A stretch of 22,552 bases of DNA from Lachnospiraceae bacterium (GCA_004556565.1 SFGN01000040.1:1-22552), one strand, 5' to 3'. Shown: positions 7,254-16,177, counted from the first letter of the stretch. Numbers and translations: made by a program. The notes: generated from the letters alone by a model not told the origin.

Positions 7254-8219
7254 TTATCCTCTTGCTCTTAACAGTTCTTCTACTTCTTCCCTGTCAGGCA
7301 TTACTCTTAAGGCACCTTTGCGTGTCGTAACCAGAGAAGCAGCAGCATTCGCAAACGTCAGCATATCCTTCAGATTATTTTCTGTCAGTCCTGAAATCCC
7401 GAGACCGCAGATATAATGCAGAATGCACCCGCAGAATGTATCTCCCGCCCCCGTGGTTTCGATGGTATTTTCCTGCAAAAACGGTGCAGCCTCTACAACT
7501 GTTCCATCATAGTATGCCCTGCTTCCCTGCTTTCCCATTGATACTAAAATCAGCGGAATATGGTATCTTTTATTTATCCATTCTACACCTTCTGTATAAT
7601 CAGATTTTCCTGTCAGCCACTGTATTTCATTATCCGATATTTTCAGAATATGGCAATGCTCAAGTCCGTATAAAACCTGTTCTTTTGCATCCTCCAGATC
7701 ATTCCACAGCGGCGGCCGTAAATTCGGGTCAAATGAGATAATCGCCCCGGCTTCCTCCGCGAGTGAGACCGCCTTCTTTGTTGCAGCACGCACTCCCTCG
7801 TGAGTCATGGAAAGAGTCCCGAAATGAAAGATCTTTGAATCCTTTATCAGTTCTTCCGGGATTTCATTTTCCGTCAACATCATATCCGCTCCGGGATTGC
7901 GGTAAAAAGAAAAATCTCTGTCTCCGTCCGGATAGGTATGCACCATGGCAAGTGTCGTATGTACCTGCTCATCCATACGCAGATATGCCGGATCAATGCC
8001 TGCCTCGGTAATAGCTGCTTTTAACTGCCGGCCAAAGAAATCATTTCCGACCTTTCCGACAAATGCCGTTTTGTGGCCTAATTTCGACAGCATTGCCAAC
8101 ACATTGCAGGGTGCTCCGCCCGGGTTCGCTTCAAACAACGGATTTCCCTGTCCGCTTTCGCCGTTCTCCGTAAAATCAATCAATAATTCTCCCAGTGCCG
8201 TAACATCATATTTCTTCAT
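7254..8219 (-). CDS. Fructokinase (PfkB/ribokinase family)
   Basis: A 321-residue cytoplasmic sugar kinase that phosphorylates fructose (to fructose-6-phosphate in this group) with ATP. Sugar-binding GG motif at NPGGAP (32-37); catalytic ETTGAGDTF (254-262) with base Asp260 and the anion hole. It closely resembles bacterial fructokinases (ALGELLIDFTENG at the N-terminus). The start at 8219 is chosen over a longer in-frame opening because AGGAG lies eight bases upstream and the family N-terminus begins here; the longer version would run into the amylosucrase gene in another frame. It is the last gene of the sucrose operon, 38 bases after the amylosucrase stop, and would use the fructose freed by the two upstream enzymes. 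No clear terminator follows. Confidence 0.92.
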   Translation of the reverse strand: MKKYDVTALGELLIDFTENGESGQGNPLFEANPGGAPCNVLAMLSKLGHKTAFVGKVGNDFFGRQLKAAITEAGIDPAYLRMDEQVHTTLAMVHTYPDGDRDFSFYRNPGADMMLTENEIPEELIKDSKIFHFGTLSMTHEGVRAATKKAVSLAEEAGAIISFDPNLRPPLWNDLEDAKEQVLYGLEHCHILKISDNEIQWLTGKSDYTEGVEWINKRYHIPLILVSMGKQGSRAYYDGTVVEAAPFLQENTIETTGAGDTFCGCILHYICGLGISGLTENNLKDMLTFANAAASLVTTRKGALRVMPDREEVEELLRARG

Positions 8220-8257
8220 AAATGCACTCCTTTTCCGCTTAACTCTTACCGCTTTTC

Positions 8258-10099
8258 TCAGTGATTTTTTCTGATACACCAGCGATATTGATATGGTCCC
8301 ATCCACACCGACTGCAGATCCAGCTTCTCTGCCGTAAAAAGATCGGTATATTCCCCATACAGTGTCGGAAGAACCGCCTGCTGCCCTTCTTCCGAAAAGT
8401 TTGCAAGGCAGACCAGCTCTTCTTCCGATGTTGTCCTCCTGATCGCAAACACAGGTTTCCGGCAGGTATCCCAGGTAGTCACATATGCATCTTTTCCAAA
8501 ACACGGATGCGCTCTGCGTATCTGCTCCATCTGCTTCAGACCTTCCCAGACGGCATTTTGTACCGTTCCTTCTTTCTTTCTAAGCTCTGCATTTTCCCAG
8601 TTAAAAGGACTTCTGTGCAGATAACGGCTGTCCGCCGCAATATCCGGATTATCTTTATATCTATAATCATTAACCTGACCGATTTCATCTCCGGAAGACA
8701 GCATCGGAAAACCGCGCAGGCTCATACATGCCGCATGCATCATAAGCACTCTTTGGATTCCCTGTTTTACCTGTGCCTGATCCCCTTCAAATCCGCCTTT
8801 TTCGATACCGCACAGACTGGCTGTGGTTCCGCAGCTTCTGGCATCCTTTGTCACCGGATCATAATTATACAGTTCACCTCTTGCGAAGCTTCCCGGGAAA
8901 ACGCCTTCATAAAAATGATACAGATATTCTTTATGCATAAACGGGTCGATCATGAGCTTCTTCTCCTGCTCTTCATCAAGCCCCCATCCGATATCATCAT
9001 GACAGCGCAGATAATTGACAAAATAACAATTATCCGGAAGGCTGTGGATCACATCCGTCTGATGCTTCAAAAGCCTTGCATCTTTCGCCGCCAGTGCCGC
9101 CCACAAATTTACCATGCCGGATACTCCATACAGCATATGACACTCCGGCTCTGCTTCCGTGCCAAAGTAAGCAGGAAGCTCCTTCGGTGCCATGACCACC
9201 TCTCCTTTCAGGATCACTCCCGGACATACGATTTCCAAAATCATACGTATCATACGTACAATGGTATGTACCTGAGGCAGATTCCGACAATTTGTCCCCA
9301 GCTCCTTCCAGATGTACGGCACCGCATCAATACGAAAGATTTCCACACCCAGATTAGCCAGGAACAGAATATTCGCCGCCATTTCATTAAATACTACGGG
9401 ATTCCGGTAGTTCAAGTCCCACTGATAAGGATAAAAGGTAGTAAGTACATGTTTCTTCATCTCTTCACACCAGGTAAAATTTCCCGGTGCCGTTGCCGGA
9501 AATACCTGCGGCATCGTTTTTTCAAACTGAGAAGGTATATCGTACGTATCATAACACTGATACCGTTCCATATATTCCTTCTCACCGGCTTTTGCTCTCA
9601 TCGCCCATTCATGTGTATCGGCAGTATGGTTCATGACCATATCCAGGCAAAGGCTGATCCCCCGTGCCCGCATTGCTTCTGTCAATTCGGACAGCTCACT
9701 GTTTGTGCCGATTTCCGGGTCGACCGTCCTGAAATCCTCGACAGCATATCCGCCGTCATTGAACGGATGCGGCATTTTCAAAAGCGGCATCAGGTGCAGG
9801 TATGTAATCTTCTGCTCCGACAGATAATCCAGTTTATCGGTCAGCCCCCGCAGGCCTCCGGCAAATAGTTTCGGATACATCGTCATACCGAGCATATTAC
9901 CCTCCCGATACCATGTTGGATTTTCTTCTCTTTTTCGATCCAGCTCTTTTAGTGCAGAAGAACGTTTACAGAAAAAATCCTTCATAGAAGAGAGCAGTTC
10001 CTGATAGCTGCCCTCATTCTGATATAATGACATATATTTTTCATGCAGTTCACGCTCATGCTTCTGCATTCTTAGTTTGTATTCATTACTTTCCGTCAT
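8258..10099 (-). CDS. Amylosucrase-type GH13_4 enzyme
   Basis: About 613 residues, intracellular. GH13 subfamily 4 enzymes use sucrose to extend alpha-1,4-glucan and release fructose, or hydrolyse sucrose. Motifs match amylosucrase: FNDGGYAVEDFRTVDPEIGT, DTHEWAMRAKAG, MPQVFPATAPGNFTW, RIDAVPYIWKELGTNCRNLPQ and YLRCHDDIGW. Counting from an upstream GTG at 10114, nucleophile Asp263, acid/base Glu305 and Asp373 are present; subtract 5 for this start. The ATG at 10099 is preferred because GGAG lies 14 bases upstream, whereas the GTG has no ribosome site. Length is slightly shorter than Neisseria amylosucrase. Polymerase versus hydrolase activity cannot be read from sequence. It lies between the GH32 gene and fructokinase, consistent with intracellular sucrose use. 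Confidence 0.88.
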   Translation of the reverse strand: MTESNEYKLRMQKHERELHEKYMSLYQNEGSYQELLSSMKDFFCKRSSALKELDRKREENPTWYREGNMLGMTMYPKLFAGGLRGLTDKLDYLSEQKITYLHLMPLLKMPHPFNDGGYAVEDFRTVDPEIGTNSELSELTEAMRARGISLCLDMVMNHTADTHEWAMRAKAGEKEYMERYQCYDTYDIPSQFEKTMPQVFPATAPGNFTWCEEMKKHVLTTFYPYQWDLNYRNPVVFNEMAANILFLANLGVEIFRIDAVPYIWKELGTNCRNLPQVHTIVRMIRMILEIVCPGVILKGEVVMAPKELPAYFGTEAEPECHMLYGVSGMVNLWAALAAKDARLLKHQTDVIHSLPDNCYFVNYLRCHDDIGWGLDEEQEKKLMIDPFMHKEYLYHFYEGVFPGSFARGELYNYDPVTKDARSCGTTASLCGIEKGGFEGDQAQVKQGIQRVLMMHAACMSLRGFPMLSSGDEIGQVNDYRYKDNPDIAADSRYLHRSPFNWENAELRKKEGTVQNAVWEGLKQMEQIRRAHPCFGKDAYVTTWDTCRKPVFAIRRTTSEEELVCLANFSEEGQQAVLPTLYGEYTDLFTAEKLDLQSVWMGPYQYRWCIRKNH

Positions 10100-10175
10100 A
10101 GTTTCTATTAACACTCCATTATTTTATGCGAAGGCAAAAGAGAATTCTTTATCACAGCCTTCTATAATCATCCGT

Positions 10176-11516
10176 TTAAGAAGACCTGTGGCTGTAACAC
10201 CGTATATCCCCTTCATCAAAGTTTGAAGTTTCAATGTACTTTCCAATATCATACACCACATGACTGATAACGAACTCCCCGCCGTTAATAAAAATTTCAA
10301 TCAAATTTCTGTCAACAAAAATTTCCAGCCTGCATTCACCGGCTATTTCAGGAGTTCTGCCTGTCAATGAATACCCTTCAAGCCCGGCAAACACCTGACT
10401 GCGGTCCGCATACACGGCATCGTTTTCAATCCGGATACGGTATCCCCCGATATTCAGCTCCTGTCCTTCTTTCAGGCTGGTGCGAAGGCAGAAAGGCTGT
10501 GAAAAATCCAGTTTATCAAATGACGGCACTTCCGCATCAAAATATTTCCCGACTTCAGGATGTACTCTGAAATACACATGCCCGTTGTTCACTTCTACCA
10601 CTCTTGGCTGGCACATCATACCATTCCATTCACAGCCGTTTTGTTCTTTTACTGCTTTCGGCATCCTCATCCATGCAATCATGACTCTTCGCCCGTCTTT
10701 ATCAAGATTCGTCTGGACCGCATACATATCCAGCCCATAATCAACATACTCGAATTCTTCGCGAAGCGTCAGTCTGCACCGTGCCGGATCAAACTCAGCC
10801 GGTGCACAAACCGCATGATGCTCATAGCCACATTCTTTCTGGCTTATATACATTAAAGAACCCATAAACACATAGGTTTCATCTATTTTAAAAATGTCCG
10901 GGCATTCCAGAATTCTGCCCAGCCGTCTGTCTGTCATCTGATTTGAGAATTCCCAGTTCACACCATCTTTGCTCGTATAGAACACGATTCTCCCGGTTTC
11001 TTCCCTGCAGGTGCTTCCCAATACCATGTAGTAAGTATTACCTTCCTTCCACACCTTCGGATCACGCGTATGTGCTGCGTGGGCTCTTTCCTCATCATAG
11101 ATCACCGGGATAATCTGTCTTTTATCTTTCCAGTTATCAAAGTGAACTCCGTCTTCGGAAACTACCATTGCCTGGCTGGTAACAAAATGATTATTTTTCG
11201 CCATATGAATATTTTCAGCGTCTTTCTCCAGATATCTCACCGCCGAATAGTAAAGATTCAGTTTTCCGTCCGCCTCCAGCGCACTGCCGGAGAAAACGCC
11301 GTTCTGATCATATTCTTTCGTCGGGAACAATGCCACGCCCTGATGTTCCCAGTGAACCAGGTCATCGCTCACTGCATGCCCCCAGTGCATCGTCCCCCAC
11401 ACAGGTGCGTATGGAAAATACTGATAGAACAAGTGATATTTTCCTTTGTAATATATAAAACCGTTCGGATCGTTTATCCAGTTTCCCGGAGCTCTCAAAT
11501 GCAATTCATTCTTCAT
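10176..11516 (-). CDS. GH32 beta-fructofuranosidase / sucrose-6-phosphate hydrolase
   Basis: A 446-residue glycoside hydrolase that removes terminal fructose from sucrose or short fructans. The five-bladed GH32 propeller occupies about residues 1-320, with nucleophile Asp16 in WINDPNG (13-19), FSGS (75-78), transition-state Asp152 in RDP and acid/base Glu204 in ECPD. The C-terminal beta-sandwich contains LEIFVDRNLIEIFINGGE, typical of the family. There is no signal peptide, so it acts on imported sugar. Because an ABC importer rather than a PTS is encoded upstream, unphosphorylated sucrose or kestose-type oligosaccharide is the likelier substrate (inference). ATG with GGGAGGG about twelve bases upstream. 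It is 124 bases after the permease stop, a gap that holds a large hairpin. Confidence 0.92.
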   Translation of the reverse strand: MKNELHLRAPGNWINDPNGFIYYKGKYHLFYQYFPYAPVWGTMHWGHAVSDDLVHWEHQGVALFPTKEYDQNGVFSGSALEADGKLNLYYSAVRYLEKDAENIHMAKNNHFVTSQAMVVSEDGVHFDNWKDKRQIIPVIYDEERAHAAHTRDPKVWKEGNTYYMVLGSTCREETGRIVFYTSKDGVNWEFSNQMTDRRLGRILECPDIFKIDETYVFMGSLMYISQKECGYEHHAVCAPAEFDPARCRLTLREEFEYVDYGLDMYAVQTNLDKDGRRVMIAWMRMPKAVKEQNGCEWNGMMCQPRVVEVNNGHVYFRVHPEVGKYFDAEVPSFDKLDFSQPFCLRTSLKEGQELNIGGYRIRIENDAVYADRSQVFAGLEGYSLTGRTPEIAGECRLEIFVDRNLIEIFINGGEFVISHVVYDIGKYIETSNFDEGDIRCYSHRSS

Positions 11517-11598
11517 ACTTCCGTCAGTCCCTCCCGATGTCTCATTTTCCGATATTCATCCTGCCTCCCGGCTTCCATCCGCTGATGTTTTGTTTTCC

Positions 11599-11627
11599 GA
11601 TGCCGCGGCGTGCCCCGCCGCAGCATC
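11599..11627. repeat. Intercistronic hairpin in the sucrose operon
   Basis: GATGCCGCGGCG (11599-11610) and CGCCGCAGCATC (11616-11627) form a 12-position stem with a 5-nt loop and one non-Watson-Crick position, between the permease and GH32 genes. On the transcribed minus strand no T-run follows, so it is probably not a terminator but an mRNA stability or processing element separating transporter and enzyme cistrons. Confidence 0.6.
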
Positions 11628-11640
11628 TTTTGGTTATCTT

Positions 11641-12501
11641 TTATTTTACAGCGCCTGCCACTACGCCTCCGATGATCTGTTTCTGAAGCACAATATACAA
11701 AATCAGAATCGGAATTACACAGAGCAGCAGTCCCGCCATAATCGTGCCGTAGTCGGCAGAGTAGGTTCCATAGAAGCTATACGTGGATAAAGGGAGGGTG
11801 AGAAGCTTCTTATCTGTAAGAACCAGCGATGGAAGCAGGAAGTCATTCCAAAATGCCAGAGAATTCAAAATTACCATTGTGGAAATGATCGGCTTTAAAA
11901 GCGGCAGTACGATTTTGAAAAAGGTCTGAGAATTGGTACACCCATCTATGTAGGCCGCCTCTTCAAGCGCAATCGGAACATTTCCTTTAATAAATCCGTG
12001 GAACATGAATACAGACATCGCCATCGAGAAACCTGTATGCATGAAAATCAGGGTAGCTCTATGATTCAGAATATTTAATGTGCCGCCGTAAATACTTACA
12101 AGCGGGATCATGATTGCCTGGAACGGAATGATCATGGATGCCACCATCAGAGCAAACATAATTTTGGATATTACGTTATTGTTTCTGACAATGTAATATG
12201 CCAGCATCGCCGCCAGTAAGGTTACAAGGACCGTTGAAGATACCGTCACGATCAGGGAATTCTTGAATGCATTCAGGAAATCCATCTGATTAAACGCTTT
12301 CACAAAGTTATCAAAAGACAGTCCTTTAATCGTAAACAGCCACGAAAACGGGCTCTTGATAATATCTCTCTTCTGTTTCAGAGAGTTGATAACCACCATA
12401 AGAAACGGGAACATGTATGCCACAAAAATAATGATAAGTCCCAGCATTGCCAGAAAATTTGCAGCTTTTCTTTTATTTCCTCCAACTGTTGTCTGCTTCA
12501 T
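11641..12501 (-). CDS. Sugar ABC importer permease (MalG-like)
   Basis: A 286-residue inner-membrane subunit of a CUT1 carbohydrate importer. It has about six hydrophobic segments, the first at residues 16-40. The EAA loop that docks the ATPase is EAAYIDGCTNSQTFFKIVLPLLKP (from about residue 181). The N-terminal hydrophilic stretch and C-terminal KQIIGGVVAGAVK are typical of MalG-like permeases. Its start overlaps the previous permease stop as TAATG, so the two are translated coupled. No ATPase gene is in the operon; a shared MsmK-type ATPase elsewhere is expected. Confidence 0.93.
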   Translation of the reverse strand: MKQTTVGGNKRKAANFLAMLGLIIIFVAYMFPFLMVVINSLKQKRDIIKSPFSWLFTIKGLSFDNFVKAFNQMDFLNAFKNSLIVTVSSTVLVTLLAAMLAYYIVRNNNVISKIMFALMVASMIIPFQAIMIPLVSIYGGTLNILNHRATLIFMHTGFSMAMSVFMFHGFIKGNVPIALEEAAYIDGCTNSQTFFKIVLPLLKPIISTMVILNSLAFWNDFLLPSLVLTDKKLLTLPLSTYSFYGTYSADYGTIMAGLLLCVIPILILYIVLQKQIIGGVVAGAVK

Positions 12502-13373
12502 TATGCTTCCACCTCCTGTTTCTTAGTCAGATAAACCTGAAGCCCGCTGATGCATGCCACAATAACAAACAAGATAAGTGCTTCTGCCTGACCTACTCCA
12601 AATTGCCTTGATGTAAATGCTTTTTCATATACATGCATTGCTGCCATTTCTGTCGTTCCGTAAGGTGCGCCTGCAGTCAATGACAGGTTCACATCGTAAA
12701 CCATGAATGCACGGGACAGTGTCAGGAACAGACAAATTGTGACAGAGGACATCATCAGAGGCATAATAATATTTTTCAGCTTTACAAATCCTGATGCACC
12801 GTCAATCTCAGCCGCTTCCATAACATCTTCACTGAGTCCCATGAAGCCTGCGACATAAATCAGGATCATATATCCTGAAAGCTGCCACACGGATACCAGC
12901 ACCAGTGCTGCGAATGCTTTGCCCGGATCAGACAGCCAGGAGACCTCGAAAATCTTCCAGCCTGTCGCCTCGCCGATGCTTACAAATACTCTTGAAAATA
13001 CAAACTGCCAGATGTATCCGAGTACGATACCGCCGATAAGATTCGGGGTAAAGAAACCTGCACGGAAGAAATTCTGTCCTTTCATCCCTCTTGTCAGCAG
13101 CCATGCGATCGCAAATGCCAGCACATTTACCAGGACAACAACAACAATAACATATTTAAAAGTCAGAAGCAGTGAAGTCCAGAACTGTTTATCTTTCATG
13201 ACACCTGCAAAATTCTTAAGTCCGACAAAATTCTTTACATTTGACACACCGTTCCAGTCGGTCAGTGTAAGATAAGCACCATATAAAAACGGGATAATTA
13301 CAACTGCTATAAAGCAAAATATACCCGGCAATGCAAACATGCAGAAATCTTTTCCCTTATGTTTTAATTTCAT
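12501..13373 (-). CDS. Sugar ABC importer permease (MalF/UgpA-like)
   Basis: A 290-residue membrane subunit paired with the downstream MalG-like permease. It opens with a short cytoplasmic KLKHKGKDF and the first membrane helix (about 11-34), followed by five more. The EAA motif is MEAAEIDGASGFVKLKNIIMP (from about residue 185). It lies 15 bases after the binding-protein stop with AAAGGGG before the ATG. Context (LacI regulator, GH32, amylosucrase, fructokinase) points to sucrose or short fructo-oligosaccharide transport; specificity is set by the binding protein. Confidence 0.93.
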   Translation of the reverse strand: MKLKHKGKDFCMFALPGIFCFIAVVIIPFLYGAYLTLTDWNGVSNVKNFVGLKNFAGVMKDKQFWTSLLLTFKYVIVVVVLVNVLAFAIAWLLTRGMKGQNFFRAGFFTPNLIGGIVLGYIWQFVFSRVFVSIGEATGWKIFEVSWLSDPGKAFAALVLVSVWQLSGYMILIYVAGFMGLSEDVMEAAEIDGASGFVKLKNIIMPLMMSSVTICLFLTLSRAFMVYDVNLSLTAGAPYGTTEMAAMHVYEKAFTSRQFGVGQAEALILFVIVACISGLQVYLTKKQEVEA

Positions 13374-13388
13374 GTTTCCGCCCCTTTC

Positions 13389-14765
13389 TTATTCCTGTTC
13401 GTCCCAGTATTCCTGAATGGTATCTATAAGCTCTTCTCTGTCACTTCTTCCTGCGAGATATTTCTGCATGGCCGCTCCGAGAACAGACCAGTGGTCATTC
13501 GGCACGATTGCAGATGAATTAAATGCCTCGCCCGCCTGAACCTTTTCATAGATGTCACGGCTCAGCGGATCTGCCGGTTCGTAAGGATTGTTCTTAAACG
13601 GCGGAATCACATTACAGGTCTTTACAAGCATCTGCTGTCCGATTTCACTGTAAACGATCCAGTTCAGGAATTCTTTTGCCGCCGCCTGCTCTTTTTCAGA
13701 TGCCATCTGTCCGTCCAGCATAATCTGCTTGGAAGGTGAACCTTGAATCTGACGGTTCACGAAATCTTCCGGGTCATTGTTCATGAAATAAGGCAGGAAG
13801 CCGTATTCGTCATCATTTTCAGCACCCGCTTCGGAAAGATTCGGCCATGCCCAGTTACCGTTAAACCAGAAGGCTGTCTTGCCGTCTGCCAGATCAATTG
13901 CCATTTCATCATAATCCGCGCCAAGCGGGTCGCCTTTTGCTACGTTGTATTCCTTCAGAACATCAAACATATCCAAAAACTGATCCATGCGGTCATATGA
14001 TTCGAGATCCAGCTTACCATTTTTAATCATATCAATTACATCAGCAGCCCCTTCGGACGTACCGTCATATGTCTCATATACGTACTGCAAATGATGTGCG
14101 CCCAGTGACCAGTCTTCTTTTGCAAGTGATACAGGCTTTTCAATTCCGGCCTCTACAAGCCTGTCGAGCAGTTCAGTAAACTCATCCAGCGTGGTAATTG
14201 ATTCCGGGTCAAATGTTTCTCCCAATGCATCCTCAATCACTTTTTTGTTATAAATCAGCCCGCGTCCTTCAATACATAACGGGAAACTGTAGACCTTTCC
14301 GTTTACCCTCGTCAGATAATCCTCCGCTTCCGCAGTCCACGGCTCAGCCGTCAGATCCGCCGCTTTCTCTTCCGCCAATGCGATGACATCTGTCGTATCC
14401 AGAATAGACAGTGCCGGCGGATTTCCTGAGTTGTAAAGGCTCACCACCTTAGTATACGGCGAATCTCCGTCCGTCACGGGCATAACCTCTACATGAACCC
14501 CTGACTTCTCCTCAAAAACCGCGCTCATTTCTTCAAGTGCCACCTGTATCTCCGCTTTAGAATTCAAAAGCGTGATACTCGTTCCGCTCAGAGATAAGTC
14601 ATACGTAAAAGTATCGACCGATGTATCTATCGGCTGCTCTTCTACTGTTTCGTTCGGGTCATCCGGATCACTTGCAAATCCGAACCTGCATCCTGTAAGC
14701 ATCGTCGCTGCCAGCACGACTGAAAGCCCTGATGCGATGACCCTTGCTGCAACATTTCTTTTCAT
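13389..14765 (-). CDS. Sugar-binding lipoprotein of ABC importer
   Basis: A 458-residue extracytoplasmic family-1 solute-binding protein. The signal peptide MKRNVAARVIASGLSVVLAA leads to lipobox LTGC with lipidated Cys26. The mature part has the family pattern (GVHVEVMPV, NPPALSILDT, a late KEQAAAKEFLNWIVYSE). The start at 14765 is chosen because a lipoprotein signal begins there and GAGGAG precedes it; a longer in-frame ORF runs into the operator region and cannot be translated from the mapped promoter in a useful way. It is the first gene of the operon, so it should be the most abundant product. The ligand is inferred as sucrose or kestose-type fructosides from the enzymes that follow. Confidence 0.93.
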   Translation of the reverse strand: MKRNVAARVIASGLSVVLAATMLTGCRFGFASDPDDPNETVEEQPIDTSVDTFTYDLSLSGTSITLLNSKAEIQVALEEMSAVFEEKSGVHVEVMPVTDGDSPYTKVVSLYNSGNPPALSILDTTDVIALAEEKAADLTAEPWTAEAEDYLTRVNGKVYSFPLCIEGRGLIYNKKVIEDALGETFDPESITTLDEFTELLDRLVEAGIEKPVSLAKEDWSLGAHHLQYVYETYDGTSEGAADVIDMIKNGKLDLESYDRMDQFLDMFDVLKEYNVAKGDPLGADYDEMAIDLADGKTAFWFNGNWAWPNLSEAGAENDDEYGFLPYFMNNDPEDFVNRQIQGSPSKQIMLDGQMASEKEQAAAKEFLNWIVYSEIGQQMLVKTCNVIPPFKNNPYEPADPLSRDIYEKVQAGEAFNSSAIVPNDHWSVLGAAMQKYLAGRSDREELIDTIQEYWDEQE

Positions 14766-14808
14766 AACTCCTCGCTCCTCCTTTTCTGATTGATATTTTT
14801 TTGCGTGC

Positions 14809-14828
14809 AACCGGTTTTGTAACCGGTT
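14809..14828. promoter_or_regulatory. LacI-family operator 1
   Basis: Two palindromic half-sites AACCGGTT (14809-14816 and 14821-14828) are separated by TTGT. They lie just downstream of the -10 of the binding-protein promoter, where bound repressor would block transcription of the sucrose operon. Confidence 0.75.
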
Positions 14829-14838
14829 TCTTTTTGTA

Positions 14839-14867
14839 ATATTAACATTAGAAATGAGATTCGTCAA
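14839..14867 (-). promoter_or_regulatory. Sucrose-operon promoter
   Basis: Minus strand TTGACG (14867-14862), a 17-bp spacer and TAATAT (14844-14839). The predicted start falls about 7 bases downstream, immediately before operator 1. Confidence 0.75.
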
Positions 14868-14932
14868 TCCGTTTTTCTGAACTTTGTTAATACTGCCCTA
14901 TTCTCGCAATTAAATTTGTTAAAATTTCATAA

Positions 14933-14964
14933 AATCGGTTTCGATACCGGTTACTTAACCGATT
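14933..14964. promoter_or_regulatory. LacI-family operator 2
   Basis: Three half-sites with 4-bp gaps: AATCGGTT (14933-14940), TACCGGTT (14945-14952) and AACCGATT (14957-14964). The outer two are exact reverse complements, so the whole 32 bp is nearly palindromic. It lies just upstream of the regulator's own -35 and about 130 bp (centre to centre) from operator 1, so looping between the two is possible. Confidence 0.7.
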
Positions 14965-14968
14965 ACTC

Positions 14969-14997
14969 TTGTTAGTTCTATATCTTTCTGCTATACT
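14969..14997 (+). promoter_or_regulatory. Promoter of the lacI-type regulator
   Basis: TTGTTA (14969-14974), a 17-bp spacer and TATACT (14992-14997). Its -35 starts five bases after operator 2, suggesting autoregulation. Confidence 0.65.
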
Positions 14998-15022
14998 AAA
15001 GGCTATCAAAAAGGAGGCAGTT

Positions 15023-16075
15023 ATGGGAAAAAGTAAGAATATAACATTCAGTGACATTGCAGAATACACACACTTTTCCAAGACAACGATTTCCCGTTAT
15101 TTTAATAATCCTGATTCGCTCACACTGGAAACCCAGCAGATTATTTCTGATGCACTGGTTAAATTAAATTACAAAGAAAACAAAGTAGCCCGGATCCTGG
15201 CAAACGGAAAAACCGAGTTTATAGGCGTGATCGTACCTGACCTATACCACCATTATTATTCTGAAATGATGAATCAGATTCTGGCAACTTATGAAGAATT
15301 CGGTTATAAATTCCTGGTATTTATCGGAAATGAAAATGAAGAAATGGAGCGTCGTTACATCCGGGAGCTGATGGCTTATAAAATTGAAGGCCTGATCATC
15401 ATGAGCCACACAATTCCTTCAAAAGAACTTGCCGAACTGCAGATTCCGGTCGTGACGATTGAAAGAGAAGACGAATATGTGTCCAGCATCAATACCGACA
15501 ACTACATGGGAGGGTATCAGGCCACCAGCCTGCTTGCACGGCAAAAATGCGACATTTTGATTCATATCAATTCACCGACACCTGAATGTATCCCCGCTTA
15601 CGGACGTATTAAGGCATTCCGCGATCTGTGTGAGGAAAAGCAGCTTAGACATCAGGTTTTCATATGTGAAGAACAAAGTTATGAAAGCACTTATAATTCG
15701 CTGCTTCCGATTGTTGAAGAAATTGAACAAAACTTCCGCGGTTTGAAAAAAGGGATTTTCGCTTCAAGTGATACCATCGCCAATGTACTTCTGACTATCC
15801 TGATCCGAAAACACGGTACCCTTCCTGACGATTATCTGATCATCGGCTTTGACAATTCCCCGATTTCCCGGGAAGCCGTCATTCCCATCAGCACCATCGG
15901 CCAGCAGATAGATGTAATCGCACATGAAGCAGTCAGCCTGCTTGTGACTCAGATGAACGAAAGGAAAAAACGCAGACCCGTTCTTCAGGACAAGCCGGTC
16001 CATAAAATCATCACTCCCATCCTCATCCGCCGTGAAACAACCGAGGGCATCCGTCCGTGGGGTGAAGATGCATGA
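15023..16075 (+). CDS. LacI-family transcriptional regulator of sucrose operon
   Basis: A 350-residue repressor. The N-terminal helix-turn-helix ITFSDIAEYTHFSKTTISRYFNN occupies about residues 7-29, followed by the hinge helix KVARILANGKT (54-64). The periplasmic-binding-protein-like effector domain begins at FIGVIVPDLYHHYYSEM, and IIGFDNSPISREAVIPISTI is typical of the family's C-terminal half. The start at 15023 has AAGGAGG five bases upstream; an earlier in-frame ATG at 14969 lies inside the promoter and is rejected. The gene is divergent from the sugar operon with matched operators between them, so it very likely represses that operon and itself, with sugar as inducer (inference). Confidence 0.92.
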   Translation: MGKSKNITFSDIAEYTHFSKTTISRYFNNPDSLTLETQQIISDALVKLNYKENKVARILANGKTEFIGVIVPDLYHHYYSEMMNQILATYEEFGYKFLVFIGNENEEMERRYIRELMAYKIEGLIIMSHTIPSKELAELQIPVVTIEREDEYVSSINTDNYMGGYQATSLLARQKCDILIHINSPTPECIPAYGRIKAFRDLCEEKQLRHQVFICEEQSYESTYNSLLPIVEEIEQNFRGLKKGIFASSDTIANVLLTILIRKHGTLPDDYLIIGFDNSPISREAVIPISTIGQQIDVIAHEAVSLLVTQMNERKKRRPVLQDKPVHKIITPILIRRETTEGIRPWGEDA

Positions 16076-16177
16076 TTTTTGTGTATGTATAATCACAGCT
16101 GAACTGCGGCCGGAAAAGTAAAAGAAAAGTAAAACTTAATAATCCCCGTATGTCAGGTATTTTTGATAATCTCCCTA

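Noticed and set aside
8220..8504. N-terminal extension of fructokinase
   Set aside because: The extension overlaps the amylosucrase gene in another frame, is not family-like, and the internal ATG at 8219 has a proper ribosome site.
8261..9868. Long plus-strand ORF opposite amylosucrase
   Set aside because: A shadow of the minus-strand gene; no ribosome site, and residue content typical of an antisense frame.
14766..14867. N-terminal extension of the sugar-binding lipoprotein
   Set aside because: It would hide the lipoprotein signal and contains the operator and the -10 box.
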